A stretch of DNA of 64,000 bases from Chromobotia macracanthus (GCA_036877525.1 JAZGTH010000009.1:2149001-2213000); one strand, 5' to 3'; positions 11,454 through 23,052 are shown, counted from the stretch's first letter. Notes: generated by a model from the letters alone, not told the origin. Numbers and translations are program-made.

Positions 11454-13707
11454 ATGAGCGACCCGCGCTTCCCTGTCGACGTCCGAGTCGTCGGAATAAT
11501 GCAGAAAGACAAGAGCCAAGTAAGGACCGAAAGGGAACGTTCTCTGAAGGTTCTCTTGAAATGTATTGAAAACGTTCCTACAGTAACGTTAGTCAAAGCC
11601 CTTTTTGACCTTATAGATCAAAAACGTTGTTAGGGGAACGTTGTAAAACTTTACAGAATTGCAACAACGTTTGAATGACGTTCATAAAAATAACCTTTTA
11701 ATGTTTTCGTTACTTAATGGAAACGTTCTTACAACCTACACTTGTCAGATGTGTTTTCAGTGTGAATGATCGGTTTGTCTCCACGTATTTGATGCAGATG
11801 TACATGACATCGGTGATGTGGTCTGATGGCAGTGAAGTGATGGTGTACAGATCCCTCCGAGACTTCAAAACGCTTCACGTACGATCCAGAGTCACTCGCA
11901 ATGCGCACACATTGTTATTAGGCGTGAAAAGCGCATCAACTGCTTCACTTTGCTTCTGTTCACAGAAACAGCTGAAAAAGAGATTCCCTGTGCCAAAACC
12001 TCTTCAAAAAGAGAAAAGAGTCCTGCCGTTGTTTGGAGGTATGGATGAAGATTTCTCCTGGGCGTCCCAGACCCCAATATAAACATAAATAATGTTTGCA
12101 TACAATGTTTCATGTCATTTTGATATTAATAATTTATGTGCATAAATAAACCTGACTGCATTAGATTGCATCAACAAAAGTACGTTTCAGAAGATCTTCA
12201 CAGAGACAATTATTAGATGCATGAAGATGCATACTGCATGTGTTGCATGTTTGTTGTTTATTAAACGAGCTGTCTGTAGCTGCAGCCAGCAGGAGAACCT
12301 TTCAGATGAAGGGTCTGAACAAGTCTGTGGATCGACTGAAGAGTCTGGAGAAATACTGTTCCAGCCTGCTGCTGTGTGAACCTACTGTATCACATTCCAC
12401 AGAGGTCATTCGGTTCCTCCTGCCGAACGAGCAAGAGCTTCAGCCAGAGTTCACCCAAAACAGGTCAGCATTACTCAGTTAACAGGGAACGTTCTCAGAA
12501 CATTGGCTAACACTGTCTAAAAGTTCTATGAGAAACATTCCTTTAGTAACATTAGTAGAACGGTTTTAATATATACACTGTATATATATATACATATAAT
12601 GTCAATACAATGTCTAAAAAAATTGATATTTTAATGTTTAACTTGCAAATGAACTTAAAGAACTTTAAATGTAGAACTTGCAAAATAACATTTTTAATGT
12701 TTTTGTTAGTTAATGCAAATGTGTTAAAGAAAAGTTTGTTAGCTATGTAGACTTTATCAGGATATATGTCAGATAATTTGATTAGTTTAAGGTTGTTAAA
12801 CTAAACCTGCTAAATATAATATTTATTCCTCTATAATTGTTTGCAGTGTGATGATTCTGCAATCAGACAGCATCCCCACTGTCATGGGAGGAAATGATAC
12901 GGCTAAGAAACATCTGAGCTTTGGCAATGTGACTCAGCCTTTTGTATCCAAGACATACAGATGTGTGGCTCCATATGAGACCAAGGACACAAAAAACAAA
13001 CCATTTAAGGTTGCTAAGAATGAAAGACTGGATGTGCTTATCAAAGATCAAGCAGGTTTGTACTGTATCTTCTCTCACTGTGATGTAAAAACTGTGAAAA
13101 ATCTATTTACACCCCATCCTGCTATTGTGAACAGGTTGGTGGCTTGTTGAAAATGAGAATAAACGTCTTGCTTGGTTTCCTGCTCCCTATCTGGAATTAT
13201 GTGATGAGGAAGAGGATGAAGAAGAGTTGGACTTAGCAACTGTTGAAAGTAAGATGGAATTGTTATAATGTCTTGCCATTGTTAACTGAACTAGTATTGT
13301 TAACTGAAGATTATCTGGCCATTCTTTCCACAGTGTCTCTGTACTGTGCCACTCGAGGTTACACCTCAGAGAAAGAGGACGAGCTGTCTCTGAGTATCGG
13401 CGCTGTGGTGGAGGTGCTACAGATCTGTGATAACGGCTGGTGGCTTGTTAGGTATCTCAACCTGCTTCTTCATTCACATTGAACTGGTATTTAAGGAATG
13501 ATAGAAATGTCTGTGCTAGACTGATGTATTATTAGAGCAGAGAATGCAGGATGCCAGTTAAAGGAAACGTTATCGAAAACAATTCAGAGAATAAGCATAT
13601 ACAATAATAGTCAAGACAAACGCTGAAAAAGGAAATGTTATTTATGGAAGTTCCAAGGAAATCACAAAATGTAAAATGTGTAATAATAATAGTGTAAAAT
13701 GCCATGT

Positions 13708-13751
<44 letters not shown>

Positions 13752-14367
13752 ACAAAATACAAAATGAAAATATTGTTTTTAAAATTACATAAACTACATC
13801 TGAGTACTTTTGTAAATGTATGTTCCCTGCAGATATAACAGAAAGGCTGGCTATGTGCCTTCCATGTTGCTAAAACCATACATCTGTCCCACCTTTGGCC
13901 TCCAGGCCCTTCAGAGGAAACTTCACAGCTCCACTATCAACCTGTCCACCAGCAGCAGCATCCACAAATCCCACTCACCGGAGATCCTGTCAGAGAGAGT
14001 TCCAGAACCACACGAGGAGTCTGGCAGCCTGAAGAGCAACTTCAGTGATGATGGGATCAATTTCAGCTGTTCAGACACAGACTCCATGAGCCCAAGCTTG
14101 TCCAGTTCAGAAGGAGACGAAGATTCGAGACTGCTAGAAAAAAAAACACAGGCTGATGACAGTGACAGCGGGATCTCCAGCGGCCAGTCTAGCCCCACCA
14201 GCTCAGCTCACCCAATGAAAGCAGCCACGCCCCCCAAGGTACCACCCAGACCCCAAACGCAAGAGATTTTAAGTCGCTGCACGACCTACACCCGAAAAGC
14301 TGCTCTGGCGACCTCTGCACGTCTCTTCCCTGAAAGAGCAGGTTTGGTTGATGGAGGCAGAGCATAA
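11454..14367 (+). CDS. noxo1: noxo1 (NADPH oxidase organizer 1)
   Basis: Cytosolic organiser of Nox1/Nox3-type NADPH oxidases. It brings Noxa1 and the membrane p22phox/Nox complex together (family knowledge). Eight exons in continuous phase: 11454-11519, 11798-11878, 11966-12038, 12286-12463, 12847-13055, 13135-13248, 13334-13451, 13833-14367, giving 457 residues. PX domain about 5-125 (WSDGSEVMVYRSLRDF, KQLKKRFP, GLNKSVDRLKSLEKYC). First SH3 about 170-222 (RCVAPYETKDTKNKPF, GWWLVENE, AWFPAPYLE). Second SH3 about 243-298 (YCATRGYTSEKEDELSLSIG, NGWWLVR, AGYVPSMLL). A Ser/Asp-rich region of about 100 residues follows. Near the C-terminus PPKVPPRPQ and LSRCTTYTRKA match the mammalian Noxa1-binding Pro-rich tail. 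It is longer than the ~370-residue mammalian protein because of that Ser/Asp-rich insert. Fish can have two paralogues; which one this is was not resolved. Confidence 0.93.
13711..13751. repeat. (GT)n(AT)n microsatellite in noxo1 intron 7
   Basis: About 14 GT units followed by about 6 AT units, in the last intron of noxo1 some 80 bp before the final exon. Confidence 0.92.
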
Positions 14368-14607
14368 AAAAGTGAAAGTTCAAATTAATCATTATGATTG
14401 TATGATAATGAGAAATGAAATAACAGTTTCTCTTCTGAACCTCTTTGTAACCCCTGCGTTCTTTTCATCTGTGATTCACACGGTAGAAGATTCAACTACA
14501 TGATGAAAAACTGTACGCAAATATTTGAGAAAACATAATATTGACCTGGGTTAATCTTTTAGTGATCCCTTATGGGGATATATCAGTCAAATATTATATA
14601 TACAACC

Positions 14608-14832
14608 TAAAGATGCAATCCGTATCTTCTGCATCTCTGCTGCCATCTCTGTTTGAAACATAAAACTGCAGGTTAATATATGTACTTTTTTATGAAAGTC
14701 AAACTGACAGTACCAATGAATCTGGGTAAGATAAGGAGACAGTTTTGAACACTGATCTGTTATGTTATTGAGTTACTCAATAACTCATTTTTGTTTATTT
14801 TTACCCTAAAACATTATGGATTGCAGCTTTAA
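14608..14832 (-). mobile_element. Small inverted-repeat DNA element, family 1, copy A
   Basis: Ends are TAAAGATGCAATCCGTA and TATGGATTGCAGCTTTA, imperfect inverted repeats of each other. Internal GTTTGAAACATAAAACTGCA is shared word for word with the copy at 45045-45293. About 225 bp, with no coding capacity. It looks like a non-autonomous DNA transposon (MITE) inserted in the noxo1 3' UTR. Confidence 0.8.
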
Positions 14833-14998
14833 AAGAAAGTAGTTATAGCATAACTACTGTACTATGTTTTCACAGATTTATTTTTTCACTACGGTTATTT
14901 TCAGACTGTCTTCTATTTATTTGCATGTCCTGAAGTTAACTCTATTCCGTACTGGAAAGTTTTTATCTGTACTTTTCTTGCAAGCTTGTGTGAGTTTC

Positions 14999-15004
14999 AA
15001 TAAA
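14999..15004 (+). terminator. noxo1: noxo1 polyadenylation signal
   Basis: AATAAA in TTTCAATAAATGTTAC, 632 bp after the noxo1 stop codon. It is the first canonical signal on the plus strand that fits a 3' end. The 3' UTR would include the inverted-repeat element at 14608-14832. Confidence 0.5.
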
Positions 15005-16533
15005 TGTTACTAAAACCAGTTTTAAATGTTAATGGGTATTGTAATGTAGACAGTCACACATGCATGTATCCACAAAGCACACAAACATTCAAATAATGAA
15101 TTAAACATCAGTCATGACGTATATTTCTTCAGCATCAGGTTTTCACAAATACTAATGTGCAGTTAAATAATTTAGGGACACTAATATGCCACCTGTACAC
15201 AGTGTGTATCCTGTGTTTACGGTGAACTGGAAAACAACAGCAATCAGGGCATTTTGGATGGAAGATTGGAAATATTGTGTGTTTTAGGTGCTTGTAAAAT
15301 ATAATCAAAAGTACCTTCTTAAATGAGTTCCAAATAAAAATCTGAAATAGTTTTTTGTAAACCGATGAATATTTTTGCACGCTCATCTAACCTTATAAAC
15401 TTTCAATGCCTAATGGTTTACATTCACTCACGCTATTGTTTTGAGCATACAGATTATTTCTCTACTTTTTTCCTAAAATATCAATTTCTGAGACAGCAGT
15501 ACATGTTTAAAGAAGATACCAACAGCTCACTTGAACACACGTCTGTCTTAGGTGGTAACCATTGTATGAATACTGAAGAACTGCAGCTGGGCCTTCAGCT
15601 ATACTTACAATAAAGCCCAGCCTCTTGAACCTCACTGCTTAAACCAGTTTGTAATCCACTGATTTAAATGAAACTCAGTCTGAACAGAGATGTTTCACAC
15701 ACTTCCTGGAATTCGTGTGTTTTATATCTTTCCATAAAGAGGCGCTATTGTAATTCCAGTGGAGGCGGAGAGGAATGATGGAAAACCCGAACAGGGTGTT
15801 GCTGTGAACCCGGTGCACCGTCATGCCCCAATAAAGATGTGAAGTGTTTTTAAAGGGTTAGTTTCTGATGGACTAAAAAAACAAAGACAGGTTTAATTAA
15901 AAACAAAAGAAGAAAACATCAACAAAAGCCTTGTTTGAGAAGGATCCGAGCTAAAGTTGTAACAACGTTTCCCTGACTAGTTTGAGTAATGTTTTCTTTT
16001 AAGTGTTCATCTTAAACGTTTCGCAATTTGCTTTCATTGATTTCGCGGCAGTTCTGCATTGTGATTTATTTTTATACGAGGAAGCAAAAGTTCACGTAAA
16101 GGCATATAAAGTGCGTCTCTTCGTTGTGCGCCATTTAAATTCACACGATGATGAATTCATGAATGAATGAGTTCGTGATCATGAAAGGATCCGGATTCAG
16201 TCCGGAATAATTTATGTTGTTTTGGTGTTTGTGACTAACCTCAAGCAGGGAAACGAACCCGCCAAAATGACGTAGCGGGTCGAAACGTGCGGTTTGTTCC
16301 GGTGACGTGACAAGATAACGCGTTTCACTGACAGACATCATATTTAAGCAATATAACCCATTTAAACATTATAACACGGTACTTCAGTCCATTCATGTTA
16401 GTTACTACAGCTAAAAGAAGAAGATTAGAAACTGTTTTACCTCAAAATACTGTGACTGTAAAGGCTTCTGTTCTTCACATTCCCGCCGAGAGAAAATCTG
16501 TTAACTTTCTCGGTCATTTCTTTGATTGTTTAG

Positions 16534-18428
16534 CATTTTAACATGTACATTTTCATTTAAACATGTTCATTTTCATTTAAACATGTACATTTTCATTTTA
16601 AACATGTACATTTTTATTTAAACATGTACATTTTCATTTAAACATGTACATTTTCATTTTAACATGTACATTTTCATTTAAAACATGTACATTTTCATTT
16701 TAAACATGTACATTTTTATTTAAACATGTACATTTTCATTTAAACATGTTCATTTTCATTTAAAACATGTACATTTTCATTTTAAACATGTACATTTTCA
16801 TTTAAACATGTACATTTTCATTTTAAACATGTACATTTTCATTTAAACATGTACATTTTCATTTAAACATGTACATTTTCATTTTAAACATGTACATTTT
16901 CATTTAAACATGTACATTTTCATTTTAAACATGTACATTTTCATTTAAACATGTACATTTTCATTTAAACATGTACATTTTCATTTTAAACATGTACATT
17001 TTCATTTTAAACATGTACATTTTCATTTAAACATGTACATTTTCATTTTAAACATGTACATTTTCATTTAAACATGTACATTTTTCATTTAAACATGTAC
17101 ATTTTCTTAAACATGTACATTTCATTTAAACATGTACATTTTCATTTAAACATGTACATTTTCATTTAAACATTACATTCATTAAACTGTACATTTTATT
17201 TTTAACATTTTAAACATGTACATTTTCATTTATAAACTGTACATTTTCATTTAAACATGTACATTTCATTTAACATGTACATTTTCATTAACATCATTCA
17301 TTTAAACATGTACATTTTCATTTAAACATGTACATTTTCATTTTAAACATGTACATTTTCATTTTAAACATGTACATTTTCATTTAAACATGTACATTTT
17401 CATTTTAAACATGTACATTTTCATCATTTAAACATGTACATTTTCATTTAAACATGTACATTTTCATTTAACATTACATGTTCATTTTAAACATGTACAT
17501 TTTCATTTAAACATGTACATTTTCATTTTAAACATGTACATTTTCATTTAAACATGTACATTTTCATTTTAAACATGTACATTTTCAAACATAGTACATT
17601 TTCATTTTAAACATGTACATTTTCATTTAAACATGTACATTTTCATTTTAAACATGTACATTTTCATTTAAACATGTACATTTTCATTTTAAACATGTAC
17701 ATTTTCATTTTAAACATGTACATTTTCATTTAAACATGTACATTTTCATTTTAAACATGTACATTTTCATTTAAACATGTACATTTTCATTTTAAACATG
17801 TACATTTTCATTAAATTACTTTTACATGTACATTTTCATTTAAACATGTACATTTTCATTTAAACATGTACATTTTCATTTAAACATGTACATTTTCATT
17901 TAAACATGTACATTTTCATTTAAACATGTACATTTTCATTTTAAACATGTACATTTTCATTTAAACATGTACATTTTCATTTAAACATGTACATTTTCAT
18001 TTAAACATGTACATTTTCATTTAAACATGTACATTTTCATTTAAACATGTACATTTTCATTTAAACATGTACATTTTCATCTAAACATGTACATTTTCAT
18101 TTAAACATGTACATTTTCATTTAAACATGTACATTTTCATTTAAACATGTACATTTTCATTTTAAACATGTACATTTTCATTTAAACATGTACATTTTCA
18201 TTTAAAACATGTACATTTTCATTTAAACATGTACATTTTCATTTAAACATGTACATTTTCATTTAAACATGTACATTTTCATTTAAACATGTACATGTTC
18301 ATATACATTTTCATTTTAAACATGTACATTTTCATTTAAACATGTACATTTTCATCAAACATGTACATTTTCATTTAAACATGTACATTTTCATTTAAAA
18401 CATGTACATTTTCATTTTAAACATGTTC
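16534..18428. repeat. Large minisatellite, 20/21-bp unit
   Basis: About 1.9 kb of nearly uninterrupted tandem copies, roughly 90, of ACATGTACATTTTCATTTAA (20 bp) or the same with one extra T (21 bp). Each unit contains two short palindromes, ATGTACAT and TTTAAA. The two unit lengths are interspersed, with an all-20-bp block near 17830-18120. A disordered patch near 17090-17310 has many small deletions. It sits between noxo1 and the first recognisable meiob exon. Confidence 0.97.
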
Positions 18429-18520
18429 GTTTTGCCGGTGTTTTATTAGTTATTGTAGTGATGCAGAACCGCGCGTCAATATCAGAGCTGAATGTAAACG
18501 TCACTCACTCGGTGAGAACA

Positions 18521-18528
18521 TGACGTCA
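18521..18528. promoter_or_regulatory. Full palindromic CRE (TGACGTCA)
   Basis: Perfect TGACGTCA in a CpG-containing stretch 130 bp before the first recognised meiob exon and about 90 bp after the minisatellite. Related CGTCACTCA lies just upstream. Such sites bind CREB/CREM/ATF factors, and testis genes are often CREM targets. A role for meiob is inferred from position only. Confidence 0.4.
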
Positions 18529-18657
18529 GAGTTCATGTGTGTGATATGAGCCTCATGTAGAAATGATGTCACAGATCCATTCCTCTTAACCTTGTGCCAG
18601 TTTTTCATTTTGAATGTTTGCTATTAGTTATGATTAGCCAGATTATTGCTTTTCCAG

Positions 18658-18742
18658 AAGGTGGTTGGAGTGATTATAGGGAAAACTGATTCAAGAGGAT
18701 TTCCTGACCGGAAAAGTTTGTTACCCTTACATAGCTTTACAC

Positions 18743-18776
<34 letters not shown>

Positions 18777-21410
18777 GTCCGTCTGTCTATCTGTCTGTCT
18801 GTCTGTCCATCCATCCATCCATCCATCCATCCATCCATCCGTCTATCTATCCATCCATCCATCCATCCATTCATCCAGTCATCCATCGTTTTGATTTATT
18901 TCATTATTAGTTAAATTTCTGTATATTTCAGTTAATATATCTTTTAACAAGAGACATTAGCATGTTTTATTCCCATTTCTCTGTATTCATGGGCTGTTTC
19001 TCCTCAGATGTTGGATCTGAAAGGTTCACCTTCAGTTTTACCATCAGAGACTCACCAGAATATTTCATCAATGTGTCTGCATGGGGAAATGAAGATTACA
19101 TCCTGGCGCTGAGCGGTCGCTTTGAGATTGGGGATTGTGGTGAGATTTATAATCTCTTATTTTGGATTAAATATATTTTTAATTACCACCATGTCACTGT
19201 GTGTCACTTTCTGTTTCAGTTGTAATTGAAAATCCCCTCGTTGTGACCAAAGACTATGAGAAAGAAGAAAGATTTTGCCCCTCAACACCCAGGTAAAGAA
19301 TAAAGCTAAATAAAAATATATTAAGTTCTGTGTGGAACTAAGAAACAGTAGTTTGTTATTATCTTTGTATGCAATATTAATATTTTGTTTCAGTCTTCAC
19401 AGGCTGTTGGTAACAGAAACTCACTCTGCCATTAAGATATGCTCAGATTTAGAGACAGAAACCAGGATTCTGCCTTTATTTCACATGTTAATTAAAGACC
19501 CAGGAGATTTCTATTCACTGAGAGACATTACTGCAAACGGACAGAGCCTGGACGGAAACATTATTAATATCCTCGCGGCTGTACAGTCGGTTAGTAACCG
19601 GCCTCCTCACTAGTGCACAGGAGTTTTCCAGAAGCTGCAGGTGTTTAATGACCGAGATTTTGTCATTGGAAGGTGGGGGAGGAGAAATTCTTTACAAAAT
19701 CAGACGGACGCAAAGGACAGAGGCTGGAAATGAGGCTCTGTGATGACACTGTGAAATCATTTCCTTTAGTGTGGTAAACAACTACCCAATTAAATCAATT
19801 TAAAACTGAAGTACACTCAAAAGTTCTTCAAGTGATTTTATTTTTAATTTTTTATCTAGTTGGGATAAAGAGACTATTAAGCTGTTACAAACACAAACAC
19901 AAAGAGGAGCAGGTATTCTCATGTATATATTTGTGGGCTTTTGTTTAAAAAATATTTGATTATAGAAATTCATTGTGAAAATGTGTTTTCTGTTAGTTCT
20001 GTTTATTGCAGATGCTCGAGTTACCTTTGACAGTTTTCGCAGTTGTATGACCGCAACAGTGACCTCAAAAACAATCATTACCGTCCATCCCGGTGGGGAA
20101 ACCATCATTTTAAATACTTCCCATTATAATTCAATCCCATTTTTTATCTTTTCAATTTTTATATGTTCAAACAATTTTTGATTTTGTACTATTTTAGATA
20201 CAGCAGAGGCCAACCAGCTGTACGCATGTGTAAGTAAACTGATAGAAACCGGCAGTTTGGACCAAGAGATCCTTCCAGGCGACAGTATTCAATGTAAGTC
20301 ATACATCTGTAAGTGTGTACATCTAAACCACATTTTCATAGTATGGATAATAATATAATATAAAGCTACATATCCTTACATTTATTTCTCAGTGGATTCC
20401 ATTAGTGATGTGCTGACTGTGAGCCAAATCAAAGCCAGAAGTCATGAGAATGCTGATGTTTTTCATTGTATTACATACGGGTTCGTTACAGCCCTTGAAC
20501 TCGATTCCTGTATCTCCAAAGTCATACGCAGCAGATGGTGAGTGTGAAATGCTTCACAGTTACAGCTGGAGTGGTTTTCTATGACTTCTGTTTCACAAGG
20601 ATCTTTTCTGCACTAGTGCAAAATGCAAATTTCAAGTCAGCGAGGAGAGTCAGGGCTGTTCCAATGCAGCCTGTCCAAGTGAAGGACAACAGCTGCAGGT
20701 CACATCAGGCTTTGATCTGCTGCTGGATATCAGTGATCACACGGGAACACTGCAGTCGTGCAGCCTGGCAGGCGCAGTCGCAGAGAAAGCCCTGGGCTGT
20801 AAAGTAATGCATGTACATTAATAAACCCACCTTAATGCTTTCAACATCAAAACAATGAGAAAAACAATGAGTCCCAGCTAACAGAGAAAATTCTCAGAAT
20901 GTTAGGTAACAAAAGTTTTTTTACATTTTGTAACTTTAGGGAACATTGGGGAAATGTTCTTACACCCCAAAAATTGTTAGCTGGGGTAACCCTTAGATAC
21001 ATTCACCAGTAGAAAAAGTACTAAAATAATTACCTAATTAATAACTATCTCTAGTAATACATTTAATATGGTTAGTGTGTCTGTATGTACTGTTAAGAGT
21101 AAAGGCAAAATGTTTATCTTTATAGTCAGAAGAGTTTCTGTGTCTCTCAGAGTCTCAGAGAACAAGTATGAAGTGGATGTTACTTCTGGAGAGATGCAAA
21201 ATTTATCTAAAGGTTTTAATGATCATTAATTATTTTCCCCATTAGCCTCTTATTTTAAATATTGAATATTTAAACAGTTAAATAAGGATTTTACTACTTA
21301 ATTTTTATTTGTAGGTTCATTCATCCCCTAAAACCAGAAGTGGAATGAGGGCGACCGTTCTGTCATGTGCGCTGGCTGACCCTGTGGAAGTTAAGCAAAG
21401 CCTTGCTTAA
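18658..21410 (+). CDS. meiob: meiob (meiosis-specific with OB domains), all but the first coding exon
   Basis: Single-stranded-DNA-binding RPA1-like protein that works with Spata22 in meiotic recombination (family knowledge). Twelve exons in continuous phase: 18658-18715, 19008-19139, 19220-19292, 19394-19589, 19673-19773, 19860-19912, 20012-20092, 20198-20293, 20393-20537, 20617-20803, 21126-21212, 21315-21410, giving 434 residues. The first read VVGVIIGKTDSRGFPDRK and GSERFTFSFTIRDSPEYF, the OB-A region. The middle OB fold contains KGQRLEMRLCDD, FDSFRSCMTATVTSKTIIT. The third contains a Cys cluster (SRCAKCKF, QGCSNAACPS) followed by LLLDISDHTGTLQSCSLAG. The C-terminus has LLERCKIYLK and LSCALADPVE. 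The exon at 19860-19912 is divergent (LLQTQTQRGA), lacking the usual PRETVIFA stretch. About 20 N-terminal residues are missing. No stop or frameshift found. Confidence 0.94.
18742..18888. repeat. Compound tetranucleotide microsatellite (CTAT)n(CTGT)n(CATC)n
   Basis: Successive runs of CTAT, CTGT and CATC with minor interruptions, about 147 bp, inside the meiob intron between the first two recognised exons. Confidence 0.95.
20873..20985. mobile_element. Small inverted-repeat DNA element, family 2, short copy
   Basis: Begins CCCAGCTAACA and ends TTGTTAGCTGGG, an inverted repeat. Inside are ATTCTCAGAATGTTAGGTAAC and GGGGAAATGTTCTTAC. About 113 bp in a meiob intron, with no coding capacity. It matches the termini of the longer element at 32590-32861. 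Confidence 0.75.
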
Positions 21411-21721
21411 ACAACCTGGTTCTTCATATTAAACTGAATGTACTACTGGTTTAATTCTGTGGTTCAGAGCTGTATCAGTTATTATTAATATAGGTTTGAT
21501 ATATTTCGTTCTGTTGTCCAGCTGATATCATTTTGTTACAGCTGGCTCCTTTAGATAAAGATGCTTGAATGTATCTATTTTCTGTTTCTTTCCCAGTTGT
21601 CATTGCTTTGTTAAATGAAACTATACATACTGAAACTGTAGTTTGCATTCAGAACCTTTGTTTGAGAATAGTTTTGTGGGGAAGGTTTTGAGAGAGACAC
21701 GGTCTATGTTTGACATGTAAA

Positions 21722-21727
21722 AATAAA
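21722..21727 (+). terminator. meiob: meiob polyadenylation signal
   Basis: AATAAA in AAAAATAAAGCTC, 312 bp after the meiob stop codon, a normal spacing for a short 3' UTR. Confidence 0.65.
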
Positions 21728-21976
21728 GCTCATTGACACATCACGAGTCATTCTCATACATCAGGACTGAATCCATCATGAACCGTCCAACACCAAGACT
21801 CCGTATCCTTTAGGATGGGGAGGGGTTAATGGCGTTGGCTCCGCCCAGTCCATCTGGCTGACGTCATCAGGGAAGATCTGCCATTCCAGATGGGAAATGC
21901 ATTTTCAGATTTTGATTAAAGATTGGGAGAGCACATAAATTTTTTAAAAAATAATGACGTGCACGGATGACTGTAG

Positions 21977-22599
21977 GGGAACTGTTATGCGTGGAATTTG
22001 GCTGGTGGAATAGGGGATGAGGTGGCCCAACTGATACCCAAAACCAAGATCCCCGGCCACAAATGCTACTCCTTACGCTGTAAATTCAGCCTGGACTCCA
22101 CAAGTGCTTTACAAACACAGATCAATCAGAATCAAACATAACTGGTTTGTAATCATTTTAAAACCACTGCATTGGTGTTCGTCTGCATTAGATTGCTGGC
22201 CACATGCTCTGCTGACCAAACCTGTAAAATATGGCAAACCTCTAACTTTTCTCTGACATGAGTTGAGTATTAAGAGTAACAACCCAGGAGAGAGGTCCCG
22301 AGGCTGGATGTGGGATTGTGCCTTCTCTGGAGGTTCTCAGCACATAGTTACAGGTGAGCAGGGGACTCATACATACTATGTTTCACTATTGTGAGCAAAT
22401 GTACAGATTTTTTATCTCAGCAGAATCATGCAGTAAATTCAAGTAAATTTAGTTTATTTTGATTTGTATCTGTTTTTCAGCCTCCTCTGATAACCTTGCA
22501 CGTCTATGGTGTGTGGAGACAGGAGAAATCAAGCGTGAATACAGCGCCCATCAGAAAGCTGTGATGTGCTTGGCCTTCAATGACAGTGTGCTTGGATAA
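21977..22599 (+). pseudogene. mlst8: mlst8-like gene, 3' exons only, frame disrupted
   Basis: Three exon-like blocks encode the C-terminal WD repeats of mLST8, a TORC1/TORC2 subunit. 21977-22103 gives GNCYAWNLAGGIGDEVAQLI and PKTKIPGHKCYSLRCKF. 22192-22353 gives LLATCSADQTCKIWQTSNF, then in another frame ELSIKSNNPGERSRGWMWDC. 22481-22599 gives SSDNLARLWCVETGEIKREY up to AFNDSVLG and a stop. The last two splice sites are good. Two problems remain. Within the second block, after NFSL, the frame slips by one base near 22250 and stops follow. The first junction does not join in phase. The first ~200 residues (WD repeats 1-4) are absent: only 250 bp lie between this and the meiob 3' end. Introns are kept, so it is not a retrocopy but a decayed gene copy. 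An assembly error could explain one lesion but not the missing half. Confidence 0.8.
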
Positions 22600-22908
22600 T
22601 ATGCAAAAGCAGCTCAGTCTACAGTCTGCTTTAATAGCTGTGGCTGTCGTAACAAAGGGACTTTTATTTTGACACCCATATCATTTATCCATTGGTCATC
22701 TTTATTGTATAAAATACACATTTTGTGCATTTACGTTGAAATATTGAAGTATTTCTTGCATTAATGATAACCTTAGATGACTGAATATAGGCTAATGTCA
22801 AATCTGTGTGTGCTTAATTTAGCTAACCCAAATGTGTATTAGGATACATATGTACACCTTGTTTCTGTACATTTACTGTGCAAAAAACTGTACACACCAA
22901 GTCTTGTA

Positions 22909-22914
22909 AATAAA
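22909..22914 (+). terminator. Polyadenylation signal downstream of the mlst8 relic
   Basis: AATAAA in TGTAAATAAACATTAA, 310 bp after the mlst8-like stop codon. Probably the original 3' end signal of the relic gene. Confidence 0.45.
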
Positions 22915-23052
22915 CATTAAATGTTATATAACATGCTGTAACAAAATCTGCATGCATTTAGTTTTTGATTACTATCCAGAAATTGCTGAACTCTTTGACC
23001 TTTCGAAATGATATAATCATTCAGAGATTTGACTGACTTAACACAATGGTAC

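Larger units (their letters stand above)
14368..18657. other. noxo1-meiob spacer with CpG-rich segments
   Basis: Holds the noxo1 3' UTR, the MITE-like copy, a CpG-richer stretch around 15930-16500 with an E2F-like TTCCCGCC near 16480, the large minisatellite, and a second CpG-richer stretch at 18430-18560. The first coding exon(s) of meiob should lie in here, but I could not identify them. No other gene was recognised. Confidence 0.55.

Noticed and set aside
16141..16341. Minus-strand open frame starting MMSVSETRYLV in CpG-richer DNA, with a GT after LLE
   Set aside because: No downstream exon was found on the minus strand towards noxo1, and no family match is known to me. Treated as chance.
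16534..18428. Possibility that the regular array is a CRISPR array
   Set aside because: Units are contiguous with no unique spacers, in a vertebrate genome: a minisatellite.
18646..18894. Open frame reading through the CTAT/CATC microsatellite (YLSIYLSVCLSV)
   Set aside because: Only its first 19 codons are the meiob exon. The rest is read-through of the intron repeat.
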